Under the pieces are notes generated by a model. The model was not told the DNA's origin. It worked only from the letters and a program-made list of their open reading frames with translations, and did not search any database. This document shows, one piece after another, positions 31,537-40,438 of a stretch of DNA of 64,000 nt. How positions within the stretch are numbered: the stretch's first letter is position 1; each line of letters opens with the position of its first letter. This stretch comes from Ruminococcus difficilis (GTDB lineage: Bacteria > Bacillota_A > Clostridia > Oscillospirales > Acutalibacteraceae): positions 138,383-202,382 of the forward strand of contig NZ_JAEQMG010000163.1 in assembly GCF_016680995.1 (NCBI RefSeq), given 5' to 3'. The translations under genes were made by a program, and so were the position numbers.

Positions 31537-33225
31537 TCAGGAAGGTATGTGCGGCTTGACGTACACCGTGTTGTAACGCACGTAGATCACCTTGCCGGGC
31601 AGAGCGCCGTTGGGCTTGCTCACATTTTTGACGCGGGTGTAATCGACCGGCACTTGCGTGCTGTCCTTGCCCTTGCTGTGAGCGGCGGCGATCTGTGCCG
31701 CCTCCATGATCGCGGTATCGCTGATCTCTTTGCCCTCGGCGCAAATGATGACATGCGTGCCGTGGATGCCCTTGGTGTGCAGCCACATATCGTTCTTTTG
31801 CGCTGTTTTCAGCGTCAAATGATCATTCTGCTTATTGTTCCTGCCGACCAGAATCCTGAACCCGTCGGAGCTTGTGTATTCGATCGGCGGCAGGGGCTTA
31901 TCCTTGCGCTTGATATTCCCCTTTTGCGCCTTGATATATCCCTGTTCTCTCAGCTCCGCGCGGATCGCGGACAGCTCCGATTCCGTCTCACAGCGGGACA
32001 GCTCATCCTGCACGCCCTCGATATAGCTGAGCTCCTCCGTCGCCTTTTCGATCTGCTCGGTGAGCATCGTTTCACGCGTTTTCGCCTTGTTATACTCTTT
32101 ATAGAATCGCTGTGCGTTCATGGCGGGAGAGATCGTGGGATTGAGGCGGATCGTCATCGGCGCGTTGTCCTCGGCATAGAAGTTCTCTACCGTTACGGCA
32201 GTCGCTCCGCGCTCGACGCGGTACAGGTTCGCCTGCAACAGATCGCCCTTGATCCGCAGTTGTTCGCGGTCGGCGCATTTCTTCAGATCCGCTCTTTGCA
32301 GATTGATCTTGCGCGACAGGCGATCGATGGTATTGCTCAGCAGCTTGCCGATATCGGCGGATTTCGCCTTCATCCGCGCGATGCGGTCGCGGTCGGAAAA
32401 GAAGGTGTCGAGCAGCTCGCTGTAGGTATCGAAATGTCGGACATTCAGCGCGCCCTCGTACTGGCGCACATCCATAAAGCAAAAATCCATCGGCGAGCCG
32501 TCCGCCTTATCGATCAAGGTCGGCTCTCCCCTGCCCGACTCGACCATCTCTTTGAGCGCCTGCACCTGCGTGAGCATATCGCTTTGAGATGCGCGGAAAC
32601 AGATTTCGCGCGCGACCATCGGCGAAGTGCCTTGGATCGTGTTCAGCACCGCACGGTCATCGCCGCCCAGCGCCTCGATCCGTTCGACGATCTCTTCGGC
32701 CGTACATTCTTCGATACACAGCTTATCCTGCATACGCGGTAGCTCATACGGCATCTTCGGGAGCAATACGCGCTCCTCGGATACGGAAAAATCGATCCTT
32801 CTCACAGTATCGATCACCTTGTCCTCACCGTCGGTGAGCACGGCGTTGGAGTACCGTCCCATGATCTCAATATACAGCCGCAGCTGTTCACGGTCGCCGA
32901 TCTCATTGACCGCCTCAAAATGCAGGCACATCACACGCTCGTTCTTCGGCTGGGTGATATCGCTGAGCCTCGCGCCGCCGAGGCGCTTTCTGAGCAGCAT
33001 ACACAGCATCGGCGGTACGGGAGGATTCTCGATGGAACAGGCGGAGATATGCACGCGCGCGGAATCCGACAGGCGGATCAGCACCTTCTTTGTACCCTCC
33101 TGCGTGCGGAAGGCAAAGACCAGCTCGTCACGCGCCGGCTGATAGATCTGACTGACGCGCGAAGAAATCAGCACGTCGCTCATCTCGCGCCGCACCATCG
33201 TCATCATGATTCCGTCAAATGCCAT
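31537..33225 (-). CDS. rqcH: RqcH (NFACT-family) ribosome quality-control protein
   Basis: 562 residues, the standard NFACT layout: NFACT-N (about 1-190, MAFDGIMMTMVRREM start), helix-hairpin region (about 195-260), coiled coil (about 270-430, with IARMKAKSADIGKLLSNTIDRLSRK) and NFACT-R (about 445-562) with DMWLHTKGIHGTHVII and PVDYTRVKNVSKPNGALPGKVIY. RqcH binds stalled 50S-peptidyl-tRNA complexes and recruits tRNA-Ala to add alanine tails that mark the chain for degradation. Older annotations call this fibronectin-binding protein. GAGGTGAG precedes the ATG. It is followed 15 nt on by the NUDIX gene. Confidence 0.95.
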   Translation of the reverse strand: MAFDGIMMTMVRREMSDVLISSRVSQIYQPARDELVFAFRTQEGTKKVLIRLSDSARVHISACSIENPPVPPMLCMLLRKRLGGARLSDITQPKNERVMCLHFEAVNEIGDREQLRLYIEIMGRYSNAVLTDGEDKVIDTVRRIDFSVSEERVLLPKMPYELPRMQDKLCIEECTAEEIVERIEALGGDDRAVLNTIQGTSPMVAREICFRASQSDMLTQVQALKEMVESGRGEPTLIDKADGSPMDFCFMDVRQYEGALNVRHFDTYSELLDTFFSDRDRIARMKAKSADIGKLLSNTIDRLSRKINLQRADLKKCADREQLRIKGDLLQANLYRVERGATAVTVENFYAEDNAPMTIRLNPTISPAMNAQRFYKEYNKAKTRETMLTEQIEKATEELSYIEGVQDELSRCETESELSAIRAELREQGYIKAQKGNIKRKDKPLPPIEYTSSDGFRILVGRNNKQNDHLTLKTAQKNDMWLHTKGIHGTHVIICAEGKEISDTAIMEAAQIAAAHSKGKDSTQVPVDYTRVKNVSKPNGALPGKVIYVRYNTVYVKPHIPS

Positions 33226-33240
33226 GTTCTCACCTCGATT

Positions 33241-33383
33241 TAATTAGGAATTAGGAATTGCGGGAAACGCTTCGCGTTTTGGATTCTAACAGCGGGGATT
33301 GAATCGTTACAGTTCCTTTTATCAATGGGTGTGGGCTCTGCCCACCATTCATTCCTAATTCCTAACTCCTAATTCCTCATTAT
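33241..33383. repeat. Heptad-armed palindromic element, family A copy 2
   Basis: Same element as 3090-3246 in the opposite orientation: heptamer arms TAATTAG/GAATTAG and ATTCCTA/ACTCCTA, hairpins CGGGAAACGC/GCGTTTTGG and GGGTGTGGGC-tct-GCCCACC. It fills the gap between rqcH and rlmH. Confidence 0.88.
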
Positions 33384-33859
33384 TTATGGTATTTTGTCCC
33401 CTTACTGATCTGGAACGCGCGGTAGAGCTGTTCGAGCAGCATTACGCGGCACAGCTGATGCGGAAAGGTCATCTTCCCCATGCTGAGCTTCATATCCGCG
33501 CGCGCTTTAAGCTCATCGCTCAGTCCCCAGCTGCCGCCGATGATCAGGTCGATCGTGCTGTGCGTCAAGCAGGTTTCTTCGATCCTCTGTGACAGCTCCT
33601 CGGAGCTGATGTTCTTACCCTCCACGCACATCGCGATCACATAGTCGCCCTTGCCGAGCTTCTGCAAGATCCGCTCACTTTCGGCAGTGATCGTGTGCCT
33701 GATCTGCGCGTCGGACGGATCATCGCCCATGCGCTCTTCACTGAGTTCCACGATATTCAGTTTGCACAGCGGCTTCATCCGCTTGCTGTATTCTTCGACC
33801 GCGTCGCGCCAATACCGCTCCTTGAGCTTGCCGACGCAGATGATATTGATCGTAAGCAT
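33380..33859 (-). CDS. rlmH: 23S rRNA (pseudouridine1915-N3)-methyltransferase RlmH
   Basis: 159 residues, exact family length, from the ATG at 33859 with AGGAG 8 nt upstream (an upstream in-frame start at 33964 is unsupported and crosses repeat DNA). Motifs: MLTINIICVGKLKERYW start, YSKRMKPLCKLNIVEL (about 24-39), IAMCVEGKNISSEELSQ (about 73-89), LIIGGSWGLSDEL (about 103-115) and the C-terminal knot MTFPHQLCRVMLLEQLYRAFQI. It methylates Psi1915 in helix 69 of the 50S subunit on assembled ribosomes. It lies between family A and family C/D repeats. Confidence 0.96.
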   Translation of the reverse strand: MLTINIICVGKLKERYWRDAVEEYSKRMKPLCKLNIVELSEERMGDDPSDAQIRHTITAESERILQKLGKGDYVIAMCVEGKNISSEELSQRIEETCLTHSTIDLIIGGSWGLSDELKARADMKLSMGKMTFPHQLCRVMLLEQLYRAFQISKGTKYHK

Positions 33860-33865
33860 TGGGAT

Positions 33866-34000
33866 CACTCCTGTAGGGCGGGGGCTTGCTCCCGCCGAAC
33901 CCTTTATAGGTTTTGTTATATACGGTACGCTTATCAGCCTCCCTTTTCTAAGGGAGGTGGGCAATTTGCCGTCTGAGGCAAATTGGTCGGAGGGTTGCCT
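33866..34000. repeat. Family D hairpin followed by a family C element
   Basis: TGTAGGGCGGG-ggcttg-CTCCCGCC (33872-33898), then CCTCCCTTTT/AAGGGAGG and CAATTTGCC/GGCAAATTG hairpins (33937-34000). Nothing coding is seen here. Confidence 0.7.
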
Positions 34001-34050
34001 TCTCTCGAAAGACTACCTTCTGCTATATGATATATCACCGTACCCTGCCA

Positions 34051-34839
34051 TCAAATAATCACGGATTTTCCGTTGGTGACGACGGGTGCGACGTCCAGCG
34101 TATAGTCGGCGTTCAGCACCATTCCCGCGCGGTTGAGCGAATCGACCGTTTCATTCAGCGCGAGGTGCGGCGTGTTGTTCTCCTCGCTCAGATGTCCGAG
34201 GATGATCCGCGTAAGTCCCGCGCCGACAAAATCGGGCATCGCCTCCGCGCAGGCGGCGTTGCTCAGGTGTCCGTTATCGGACAGGATCCGCTTCTTCAAG
34301 ATATACGGATACATCCCCTCGCGGAGCATATCGATATCGTGGTTGGATTCAACGACCGCGAGATGGGAGCGGGAGATCGCCGTGCGCGCGTCATCGGTCA
34401 GATAACCCGTGTCGGTCACGACGCTCACCCTCCTGCCGTCGGGTGTGGTGATGAAGTAGCCGCAAGGCTCCGCCGCGTCATGCGAGGTTGCGACGCGCTG
34501 TACGCGAAAGTCATCTGTTTCGATCATTTCCTCGATCACGTTCAGGCTTGCCGTCGCGGGCACCTTGTCGTTTTGCGCCAGATATTCGAGCGTACCGCGG
34601 GAGGCATAGAGCGGGATATCATAGCGCTTGAGCAGCACCTTGAGCGCGCTGATGTGATCGGAATGTTCATGCGTGACAAAGATCGCACCGACGTTGCGCA
34701 GTGAAAGATCGTTCGCGGAAAGCGCCAGCTCGATCTGTTTGAGGTTGCGGCCCGCGTCGATCAAAATCGCGGAGCCGTTGCCCTGTATGTAATAGGAATT
34801 GCCCTTGCTCGACGAGAAGAGCGGTACGATTTTAGCCAT
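34051..34839 (-). CDS. MBL-fold hydrolase, YycJ/WalJ type
   Basis: 262 residues. Metallo-beta-lactamase fold with the zinc motif VTHEHSDHISAL (about 56-67), DAG near residue 29, TSHDAAEPCGYFI (about 118-130), TDTGYLTDD (about 142-150), ESNHD (about 164) and LGHLSEENN (about 212-220). The Cys-free LSSSKGNSYYI start and SNHDIDML are typical of YycJ (WalJ), a DNA-associated exonuclease-like protein usually encoded in the walRK operon. Here it is alone, without walRK. The ribosome binding site is weak (AGGGAT, about 14 nt upstream of ATG). Function is inferred from the family. Confidence 0.88.
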   Translation of the reverse strand: MAKIVPLFSSSKGNSYYIQGNGSAILIDAGRNLKQIELALSANDLSLRNVGAIFVTHEHSDHISALKVLLKRYDIPLYASRGTLEYLAQNDKVPATASLNVIEEMIETDDFRVQRVATSHDAAEPCGYFITTPDGRRVSVVTDTGYLTDDARTAISRSHLAVVESNHDIDMLREGMYPYILKKRILSDNGHLSNAACAEAMPDFVGAGLTRIILGHLSEENNTPHLALNETVDSLNRAGMVLNADYTLDVAPVVTNGKSVII

Positions 34840-34867
34840 TGATAAAAATATCCCTTCAAAAATCTTT

Positions 34868-34935
34868 CAATCGGGTGCGGGCACAGCCCGCCATTCATTT
34901 TTCAGTATTCTTTATTCCGTATTCATTACTCATTA
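34868..34935. repeat. Partial heptad-armed element, family A copy 5
   Basis: GGGTGCGGGC-aca-GCCCGCC core followed by a right arm of 7-nt units (ATTCATT, TTTCAGT, ATTCTTT, ATTCCGT, ATTCATT, ACTCATT); the left arm is missing. Confidence 0.65.
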
Positions 34936-34936
34936 G

Positions 34937-34962
34937 AAAAGCCACCCTGAGGTGGCTTTTTC
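34937..34962 (-). terminator. Terminator of murA
   Basis: AAAAGCCACC-ctga-GGTGGCTTTT, T-runs on both strands, 10 nt after the murA stop. Confidence 0.9.
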
Positions 34963-34972
34963 AAATCTTTGA

Positions 34973-36265
34973 TTAAGCTGTTGTCGCGATGTGCTTGTGA
35001 TCGGGAAGATAGATCTTCTTGATATCCGCGCCCAAGCTCTGGAACTTGGTGACCACATCCGAATAGCCGCGTTCGATGTAATTGATGTTCGAGATGCTTG
35101 TGGTGCCGTCTGCCACCAGTCCGGCGATCACCATCGCCGCGCCGGCACGCAGGTCGGTCGCCTTGACCGGAGCACCGGTCAGCTTACCGCCCTCGATAAT
35201 CGCGAGTCTGCCCTCGACAGAGATCTTCGCTCCCATGCGAACGAGCTCGCTGACATACTGATAGCGGTTATCCCACACGCTCTCATTCACGATGGAGGTT
35301 CCCTTGACGGTGGACAGCAGCGCGACAAACTGCGGCTGGCAGTCGGTCGGGAAACCGGGGTGAGGCATCGTCTTGATATTGACGCGGTTGAGCGGACGCT
35401 TGGTCGCGTCTACGATGACCGCCTCATCATATTCTTCGATCTCACAGCCCATCTCCATGAGCTTGGAGCTGATGCTCTCAAGATGCTTCGGGGTGATGTT
35501 GCGGATCGTGATCTTGCCTCTGGTCGCGGCGGCGGCAGCCATATAGGTGCCCGCCTCGATCTGGTCGGGAATGATGGAATAGGTAACGCCGCGCAGGTAA
35601 TCCACGCCGCGGATCTTGATAACGTCGGTACCGGCGCCGCGGATGTTGGCGCCCATAGAGTTGAGGAAGTTCGCCAAATCAACGATATGCGGTTCCTTGG
35701 CGGCATTCTCGAGGATGGTCTGACCCTCCGCCTTGACAGCGGCGAGCATCAGGTTGATGGTCGAGCCGACCGATACGGTGTCGAAATACACTCTCGCGCC
35801 GTGGAAGGAGCCGGAGGTGGTGCTCTCGATGACCGCGCCGTTGACGAGCTCATTGTGCGCGCCCATCATCGCAAAGCCCTTGAGGTGCTGGTCGATGGGA
35901 CGCACGCCGAAGTTACAGCCGCCGGGCAGAGCGACCTTTGCGTTATGGAATCGTCCCAAGAGCGCGCCTAACAGATAATAGGACGCGCGCATACCGCGCA
36001 CCGCGTCATGGGTCGCCTCCCAAGTGTTGATGGGTCTGGGATCGATATCCAATGTGTTCTTATCGACGCGGCGCACCATCGCGCCCATATCCTGCAGGAT
36101 ATTCGCGATCAGCGACACGTCGGAAATGTTCGGGATGTTTTCGATGCGGCAGGGCTCGTCACACAGCACTACCGCGGGGATGATCGCAACCGCCGCGTTT
36201 TTCGCGCCGCTGACAGTTACTTCGCCGAATAAGGGCTTACCGCCGTTAATAACTATCTTTTCCAA
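34973..36265 (-). CDS. murA: UDP-N-acetylglucosamine 1-carboxyvinyltransferase
   Basis: 430 residues. [31 protein letters not shown] start, [18 protein letters not shown] with the catalytic Cys (the residue alkylated by fosfomycin, about 117), [22 protein letters not shown], then [18 protein letters not shown] and [18 protein letters not shown] (about 300-318), ending with [18 protein letters not shown]. First committed step of peptidoglycan synthesis: enolpyruvyl transfer from PEP to UDP-GlcNAc. The start codon is TTG at 36265 with AGGAAGTG upstream; no ATG is available nearby. A leader of several hundred nt precedes it. Confidence 0.96.
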   Translation of the reverse strand: MEKIVINGGKPLFGEVTVSGAKNAAVAIIPAVVLCDEPCRIENIPNISDVSLIANILQDMGAMVRRVDKNTLDIDPRPINTWEATHDAVRGMRASYYLLGALLGRFHNAKVALPGGCNFGVRPIDQHLKGFAMMGAHNELVNGAVIESTTSGSFHGARVYFDTVSVGSTINLMLAAVKAEGQTILENAAKEPHIVDLANFLNSMGANIRGAGTDVIKIRGVDYLRGVTYSIIPDQIEAGTYMAAAAATRGKITIRNITPKHLESISSKLMEMGCEIEEYDEAVIVDATKRPLNRVNIKTMPHPGFPTDCQPQFVALLSTVKGTSIVNESVWDNRYQYVSELVRMGAKISVEGRLAIIEGGKLTGAPVKATDLRAGAAMVIAGLVADGTTSISNINYIERGYSDVVTKFQSLGADIKKIYLPDHKHIATTA

Positions 36266-36634
36266 ATCTGTACACTTCCTAACAACTTCTCTTTAGTTTC
36301 TGTTTTTGCGCTCCGATCCTATTCTCGCAAAAGCGAAAACCCGAGCGGAGACTCCGAATATATGTCACACGACAAAGCCGTGTATGAATCAAAATATAGG
36401 TTGAAATCGGGCGTGTTTCTCACGCACCTATCCTATTCTGCTTATACAATACGATAATACAAAGACCGCGCAAAGTCAACCGAAAAAATGTTTTGTAATC
36501 TTTTTTAGTGATTTTGTATGTTTTTATCCTTGCCGTCTGTATGCTTTTTCTATATTTATTATTCTTTTATGTAATTATTTTGTAATCAAATTCCGCTTAT
36601 TTTCCGCACTTCCGCAATTTTGCTTTTTCCCGGC
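36266..36634 (-). other. Long non-coding leader upstream of murA
   Basis: No gene seen. On the murA strand it holds several small hairpins (CGTG-agaaa-CACG near 36428, ACACG...CGTGT near 36375, TCTCGC/GCGAGA near 36325), then AT-rich DNA rich in TTTT/TAAT. It could be an mRNA leader with attenuation; I recognise no known riboswitch. Confidence 0.3.
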
Positions 36635-36663
36635 TTGCACAGTCCGCTCAAATCGACTATAAT
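36635..36663 (+). promoter_or_regulatory. Sigma-A promoter of the NapH-like gene
   Basis: TTGCAC (36635-36640), 17-nt spacer, TATAAT (36658-36663), 33 nt before the start codon. Confidence 0.82.
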
Positions 36664-36695
36664 GATGGAGCAAATCCCCTGAAAGGATCCGTATT

Positions 36696-37517
36696 ATGAA
36701 GAAATATCTTCCCGTTTTGATCATTTTCGCCGTATTCGAGACGATCGCGATCACCCTGTGGCTGACGATGGACAACCTGTTCTATCTGTTCAACTTCTCC
36801 TACATCGGCATCTGTATCGCGGTTGGACTGGCGCTGTATATCGCCGGTTGGAAGCACGCGCGGCGATTCGTCCAGTTCGCGGTGGGCAGCTATATGCTGG
36901 TCTATCTCGGTCTGATCTGCAACGAAAACATGCAGATCGAGGGCTTTTGGTACTATCTGTTTACCGGCGTCTTTGAAGCGGCGACCATCCACTATGCCGT
37001 CGCCAAGATCTTCGGCCCGCTGATCTTCGGACGCGGCTGGTGCGGCTATGCCTGCTGGACAGCGATGATCCTCGACCTGCTGCCCTATAAGACCCCGCAG
37101 GCTCCTCGCAAAAAGCTCGGCTTCATCCGATACATCACCTTTGCCCTGTCGCTGATCCTTGTCGCGGCGCTGTTCCTGACGCACGTCGGCAACCTCGAGC
37201 GCATTATGTTCTGGCTGTTCCTCGGCGGCAACATCCTGTATTATGCCGTCGGCGTCATTCTGGCGTTCGCCTTCAAAGACAACCGCGCGTTTTGCAAATA
37301 CATCTGTCCGATCACGGTTTTCTTAAAACCGATGAGCTACTTTTCCCTGATCCGCGTCAAGTGCGACGAGAGCAAATGCGTCCACTGCGGCAAGTGCAAA
37401 AAGGTCTGTCCCATGGACGTCGAGGTCGACAACAACAGCCGCAAGCGCAAAAACGCCACCGAATGTATTCTATGCTACGAATGTACCAAGGTATGCCCGA
37501 AAAAAGCGCTGAAATAA
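36696..37517 (+). CDS. Membrane 4Fe-4S protein, NapH/MauN-like
   Basis: 273 residues. Five or six helices; between them FGRGWCGYACWTAMILDLLPYK (about 110-131) and FCKYICPITVFLKPMSYFSLIRVKC (about 198-222) contain the paired CxxxC/CxxxCP motifs of NapH-type polyferredoxins. The C-terminus has two classic ferredoxin clusters: CVHCGKCKKVCPMDV (about 229-243) and CILCYECTKVCP (about 256-267). It probably accepts electrons at the membrane and passes them to an unknown reductase; no catalytic partner lies next to it. AAAGGAT precedes the ATG and a strong promoter lies upstream. Confidence 0.88.
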   Translation: MKKYLPVLIIFAVFETIAITLWLTMDNLFYLFNFSYIGICIAVGLALYIAGWKHARRFVQFAVGSYMLVYLGLICNENMQIEGFWYYLFTGVFEAATIHYAVAKIFGPLIFGRGWCGYACWTAMILDLLPYKTPQAPRKKLGFIRYITFALSLILVAALFLTHVGNLERIMFWLFLGGNILYYAVGVILAFAFKDNRAFCKYICPITVFLKPMSYFSLIRVKCDESKCVHCGKCKKVCPMDVEVDNNSRKRKNATECILCYECTKVCPKKALK

Positions 37518-37520
37518 CAA

Positions 37521-37559
37521 GAGGCAAGACTGCAAACACTGCGGCCTTGCCTCATTTTT
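37521..37559. terminator. Bidirectional terminator
   Basis: GAGGCAAG and CTTGCCTC stem with inner GC/GC pairing and a T6 tail, between convergent genes. Confidence 0.85.
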
Positions 37560-37933
37560 TATCTCTTTCCTTCCTTGATGAACGCGATCAGCTTTTCAAC
37601 GTTATCAAAATGATCGTAGTCACCGACGATGCCTTCACAGTGATAAGCGATACCGTTTTTCTCGTTACGCTCAAGACAGTTCAGCAATTCCTCTTCTCCG
37701 TAACGCTTCGCGAACAGCGTGAATCCGTAAGGCTTGAGTCTTAAGAGCAAACCCTTACGGCAGTCCTCCTGACATTCATAGCAGTGAGCTAGGCCCTTTT
37801 CCATCGAGCATTTCAGATTCTCACACCAATCCTTATCGGGACACTCTCCCAAGGCACAGCCGTTACAATGTTTGTTTTCGCTGCACAGGCAACAGGCGAG
37901 TCCGCAGCGGGCGATCCCCAACTCTCTTTTCAT
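37559..37933 (-). CDS. DUF3795 cysteine-rich protein
   Basis: 124 residues. The N-terminal half is rich in Cys: IARCGLACCLCSENKHCNGCALGECPDKDWC then CSMEKGLAHCYECQEDCRKG, the signature of DUF3795, presumed to bind zinc or an iron-sulfur cluster. The C-terminal half (LKPYGFTLFAKRYGEEELLNCLERNEKNGI) is typical of the family. Function unknown. A strong AAAGGAGG lies upstream of the ATG. It is encoded next to yifB on the same strand. Confidence 0.82.
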   Translation of the reverse strand: MKRELGIARCGLACCLCSENKHCNGCALGECPDKDWCENLKCSMEKGLAHCYECQEDCRKGLLLRLKPYGFTLFAKRYGEEELLNCLERNEKNGIAYHCEGIVGDYDHFDNVEKLIAFIKEGKR

Positions 37934-37947
37934 TTGCTTTTCCTCCT

Positions 37948-39471
37948 TTACTCATGCCAGTATTTTCTGTCGAGCGATCGATACTGGATCGCCTCGCTGA
38001 TGTGCGGCGCGCGGATGACCTCGCTTTGGTCGAGGTCGGCGATGGTACGCGCTACCTTCATGATGCGGTCATAGGCGCGGGCGGTCATGCCGAGCTTATC
38101 GAACGCCGCCTTGAGCATCCGATCCGCCTTGTCGTCGATCTGACAAACATCCTCGAACATCGCTGCCTCGATATGGGCGTTGCACTTGGTTTTTGACTGC
38201 CGAAAACGCTCGGTCTGGATCGCGCGCGCGGCGTTGACGCGTTTGCGGATAGAGGCGGATGGTTCCTCACCGCCCTTGGCGGTCAGATCGTCATACTCCA
38301 CCGGCGGGACCTCGATATGGATGTCGATACGGTCGAGCAAAGGTCCCGACACACGGTTGAGGTATTTATGCACCGCCGCGTCCGAACACGAGCAATGCTT
38401 TTTGGGATGATTATAGTAGCCGCAGGGACAGGGATTCATCGCGGCGATCAGCATGAATTCAGAGGGATAAGTATAGGTGCCGTGCGCGCGGGAGATCGAC
38501 ACGACGCCGTCCTCAAGCGGCTGGCGCAGCACCTCCAGCGCCGTGCGCTGGAACTCGGGCAGTTCGTCGAGGAACAGCACACCGTTATGCGCGAGCGAGA
38601 TCTCGCCGGGCTTGGGCGTGGTACCGCCGCCCGTCATGCCTACCCTCGTGACGGTATGGTGCGGTGAGCGGAACGGCCGCATCGTGATCAGCCCCGATCC
38701 CTTTGGCAGCGTGCCCGCGATGGAATGTATCTTGGTCGTTTCGATGGTTTCCTCAAAGGTCATCTCGGGCAGGATCGTCACCATGCGTTTGGCGAGCATA
38801 CTTTTGCCCGCGCCGGGTGAGCCGATCAACAGGACATTATGTCCGCCCGCGGCGGCGATCTCCAACGCGCGTTTTGCCTCCGCCTGACCCTTCACCTGCG
38901 AAAAGTCAAGCGTGCTGTCGGGCAGCTGATCGCTGCTTTGAAAAACGGCAGGCTCGATCTGTCTGCGTCCCGCGAGATGATCGATCAGCTCAAAGATATG
39001 CGTCACCGGATAGACCTCCAGCCCGTCCACCACCGCGCCCTCATTGGCATTGACAGCGGGGACATAGAGCTTCTTCAACCCCAGCTCCCTCGCGGCGATC
39101 GCCATCGGCAGCACGCCGTTGACGCCGCGCAGCTCACCCGAAAGCGACAGCTCGCCGATGAACGCGCTGTCATCGGTATTGGCGTTGATCTGACGCGTCG
39201 CCTTGAGCACCGTGATCAATATCGGCAGATCATACAGCGGCCCTTCCTTCTTGATATCCGCGGGCGCGAGGTTGAGGATCAGGCGCGAATTCGGGAATTC
39301 AAAGCCGCAGTTTTTCATTGCGGAACGCACACGATCCCGACTCTCCTTCACCGCCGTATCGGGAAGTCCGACGATATCAAACGCCGCCATCCCGCGCGAG
39401 AGATCCGCTTCTATCTCGATTGCATAGGTATTCATTCCGAATAATCCCAGGCTGTTGCATTTTACTACCAT
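37948..39471 (-). CDS. YifB/ComM-family Mg-chelatase-like AAA+ ATPase
   Basis: 507 residues, normal length. ChlI-like N-terminal domain (1-165: MNTYAIEIEADLSRGMAAFDIVGLPDTAVKESRDRVRSAM in segments, and RLILNLAPADIKKEGPLYDLPI), AAA+ module with Walker A GSPGAGKS (about 215-222), Walker B GVLFLDELPEF (about 292-302), AMNPCPCGYYNHPKKHCSCS zinc-like finger (about 342-361) and the C-terminal Mg-chelatase extension (FDKLGMTARAYDRIMKVARTIADL). ComM-type proteins are helicases that aid branch migration in natural transformation. Adjacent to a DUF3795 gene downstream. Confidence 0.93.
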   Translation of the reverse strand: MVVKCNSLGLFGMNTYAIEIEADLSRGMAAFDIVGLPDTAVKESRDRVRSAMKNCGFEFPNSRLILNLAPADIKKEGPLYDLPILITVLKATRQINANTDDSAFIGELSLSGELRGVNGVLPMAIAARELGLKKLYVPAVNANEGAVVDGLEVYPVTHIFELIDHLAGRRQIEPAVFQSSDQLPDSTLDFSQVKGQAEAKRALEIAAAGGHNVLLIGSPGAGKSMLAKRMVTILPEMTFEETIETTKIHSIAGTLPKGSGLITMRPFRSPHHTVTRVGMTGGGTTPKPGEISLAHNGVLFLDELPEFQRTALEVLRQPLEDGVVSISRAHGTYTYPSEFMLIAAMNPCPCGYYNHPKKHCSCSDAAVHKYLNRVSGPLLDRIDIHIEVPPVEYDDLTAKGGEEPSASIRKRVNAARAIQTERFRQSKTKCNAHIEAAMFEDVCQIDDKADRMLKAAFDKLGMTARAYDRIMKVARTIADLDQSEVIRAPHISEAIQYRSLDRKYWHE

Positions 39472-39712
39472 AATCTACCCTTCTTTTTTCTCACTCGTTG
39501 ATAATCAGCAACATTCCTTTTGCCTTCATCTTGCCCGATTCTAAGCAAAAATCGCTCCTCGTATCTTTGTTCGATTTCCTTCATTTGCATTATACCATAC
39601 TTCTTTACGGTTGTAAACCAAAATTATGGAAAAATACTGTTTATTGTGCACAAATTATTCCGTATTGTGAATAATTTGTCATTCTTTGGCGCCACTGTTT
39701 TTGAAAAACCTG

Positions 39713-39741
39713 TTGACTTTTGGCGGGTTATTTATTACAAT
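39713..39741 (+). promoter_or_regulatory. Sigma-A promoter of the SigH-like gene
   Basis: TTGACT (39713-39718), exact 17-nt spacer, TACAAT (39736-39741). A start near 39748 rules out translation starts before that point. Confidence 0.85.
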
Positions 39742-39771
39742 TTACATAAAGATAATCTATTGTGAGGTGCT

Positions 39772-39801
39772 ATGTCTGAACGATCCTACCGCGCGCCGTG
39801 A
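39772..39801 (+). CDS. Possible 9-codon leader peptide (MSERSYRAP)
   Basis: ATG at 39772 follows GAGGTG and reads nine codons to TGA at 39799-39801; the sigma gene's ATG at 39803 begins 1 nt later. It could couple translation by termination and re-initiation. Too short to judge by content. Confidence 0.35.
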   Translation: MSERSYRAP

Positions 39802-39802
39802 G

Positions 39803-40363
39803 ATGCGGCAGACCGACGAAGAACTCCTGCGTGATTTTTTGTCGGGGAACGACGATGCGTTCGATATGATCGCGTCAAGGTATTTGGGGCTGATCTCAAC
39901 AGCCGCAAAGAAATACCGCGGTATGGCAGCGGACTTAGACGACAGCGATATGATACAGGAAGGCATGGTGGCTCTGCTCTCAGCCTGCCGCACCTATGAC
40001 GGCGACAAGGGCATGAGCTTCAAGAACTACCTGATGACCTGTGTCGAGAACCGCTATCGCTCGATGATGCGTTCGATCCTGCGACAGCGCGCTGTTCCAT
40101 CCCGCAATATGATTTCGCTTGAGGATGACCCGCAAGCCACCTTTGACCCGACCGAGGCCTCGCTTTCCGAGCTGGTGGAAACAAAGGAGTACATCAACAG
40201 CCTGCACCGCATCCTCAAAAACAGCCTCTCAAACCTCGAGTACAAAGTAGCGATTTTGCACCTTTCCGGCTATACGTACAAAGAAATAGCACAGCGGCTG
40301 AACATTTCCCTAAAATCAGTTGACAATGCACAGACCCGTATACGTCAAAAGCTTTCTAGGTAA
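39803..40363 (+). CDS. Sigma-70 family factor, SigH-like
   Basis: 186 residues from the ATG at 39803 (MRQTDEELLRDFLSGNDDAFDMIASRYLGLI). An in-frame GTG at 39767 is an alternative start; anything earlier precedes the promoter. Region 2 reads DSDMIQEGMVALLSACRTYDGDKGMSFKNYLMTCVENRYRSMMRSILRQ (split at about 42-92), region 4 is the HTH LEYKVAILHLSGYTYKEIAQRLNISLKSVDNAQTRIRQKL (about 148-186). This is the SigH (Spo0H) pattern that in Bacillus and Clostridium starts sporulation, although sequence alone cannot separate it from related early-stage sigma factors. No ATG-proximal strong ribosome binding site. Confidence 0.85.
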   Translation: MRQTDEELLRDFLSGNDDAFDMIASRYLGLISTAAKKYRGMAADLDDSDMIQEGMVALLSACRTYDGDKGMSFKNYLMTCVENRYRSMMRSILRQRAVPSRNMISLEDDPQATFDPTEASLSELVETKEYINSLHRILKNSLSNLEYKVAILHLSGYTYKEIAQRLNISLKSVDNAQTRIRQKLSR

Positions 40364-40438
40364 TACACCCCGAATAGAATTCAGACGGTGCAACTCCGCC
40401 GCGGGGTAAAATATATACCAAAAAGTGAGGTACACGCT

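Noticed and set aside
31537..33225. Annotation as a fibronectin-binding adhesin
   Set aside because: The NFACT layout with DMWLHTKGIHG and PVDYTRVKNVSKPNG marks RqcH, a ribosome quality-control factor.
33090..33383. Heptamer arrays considered as a CRISPR or short tandem-repeat locus
   Set aside because: Units are 7 nt, without spacers, and the array is a paired arm of a palindrome; no cas genes are present.
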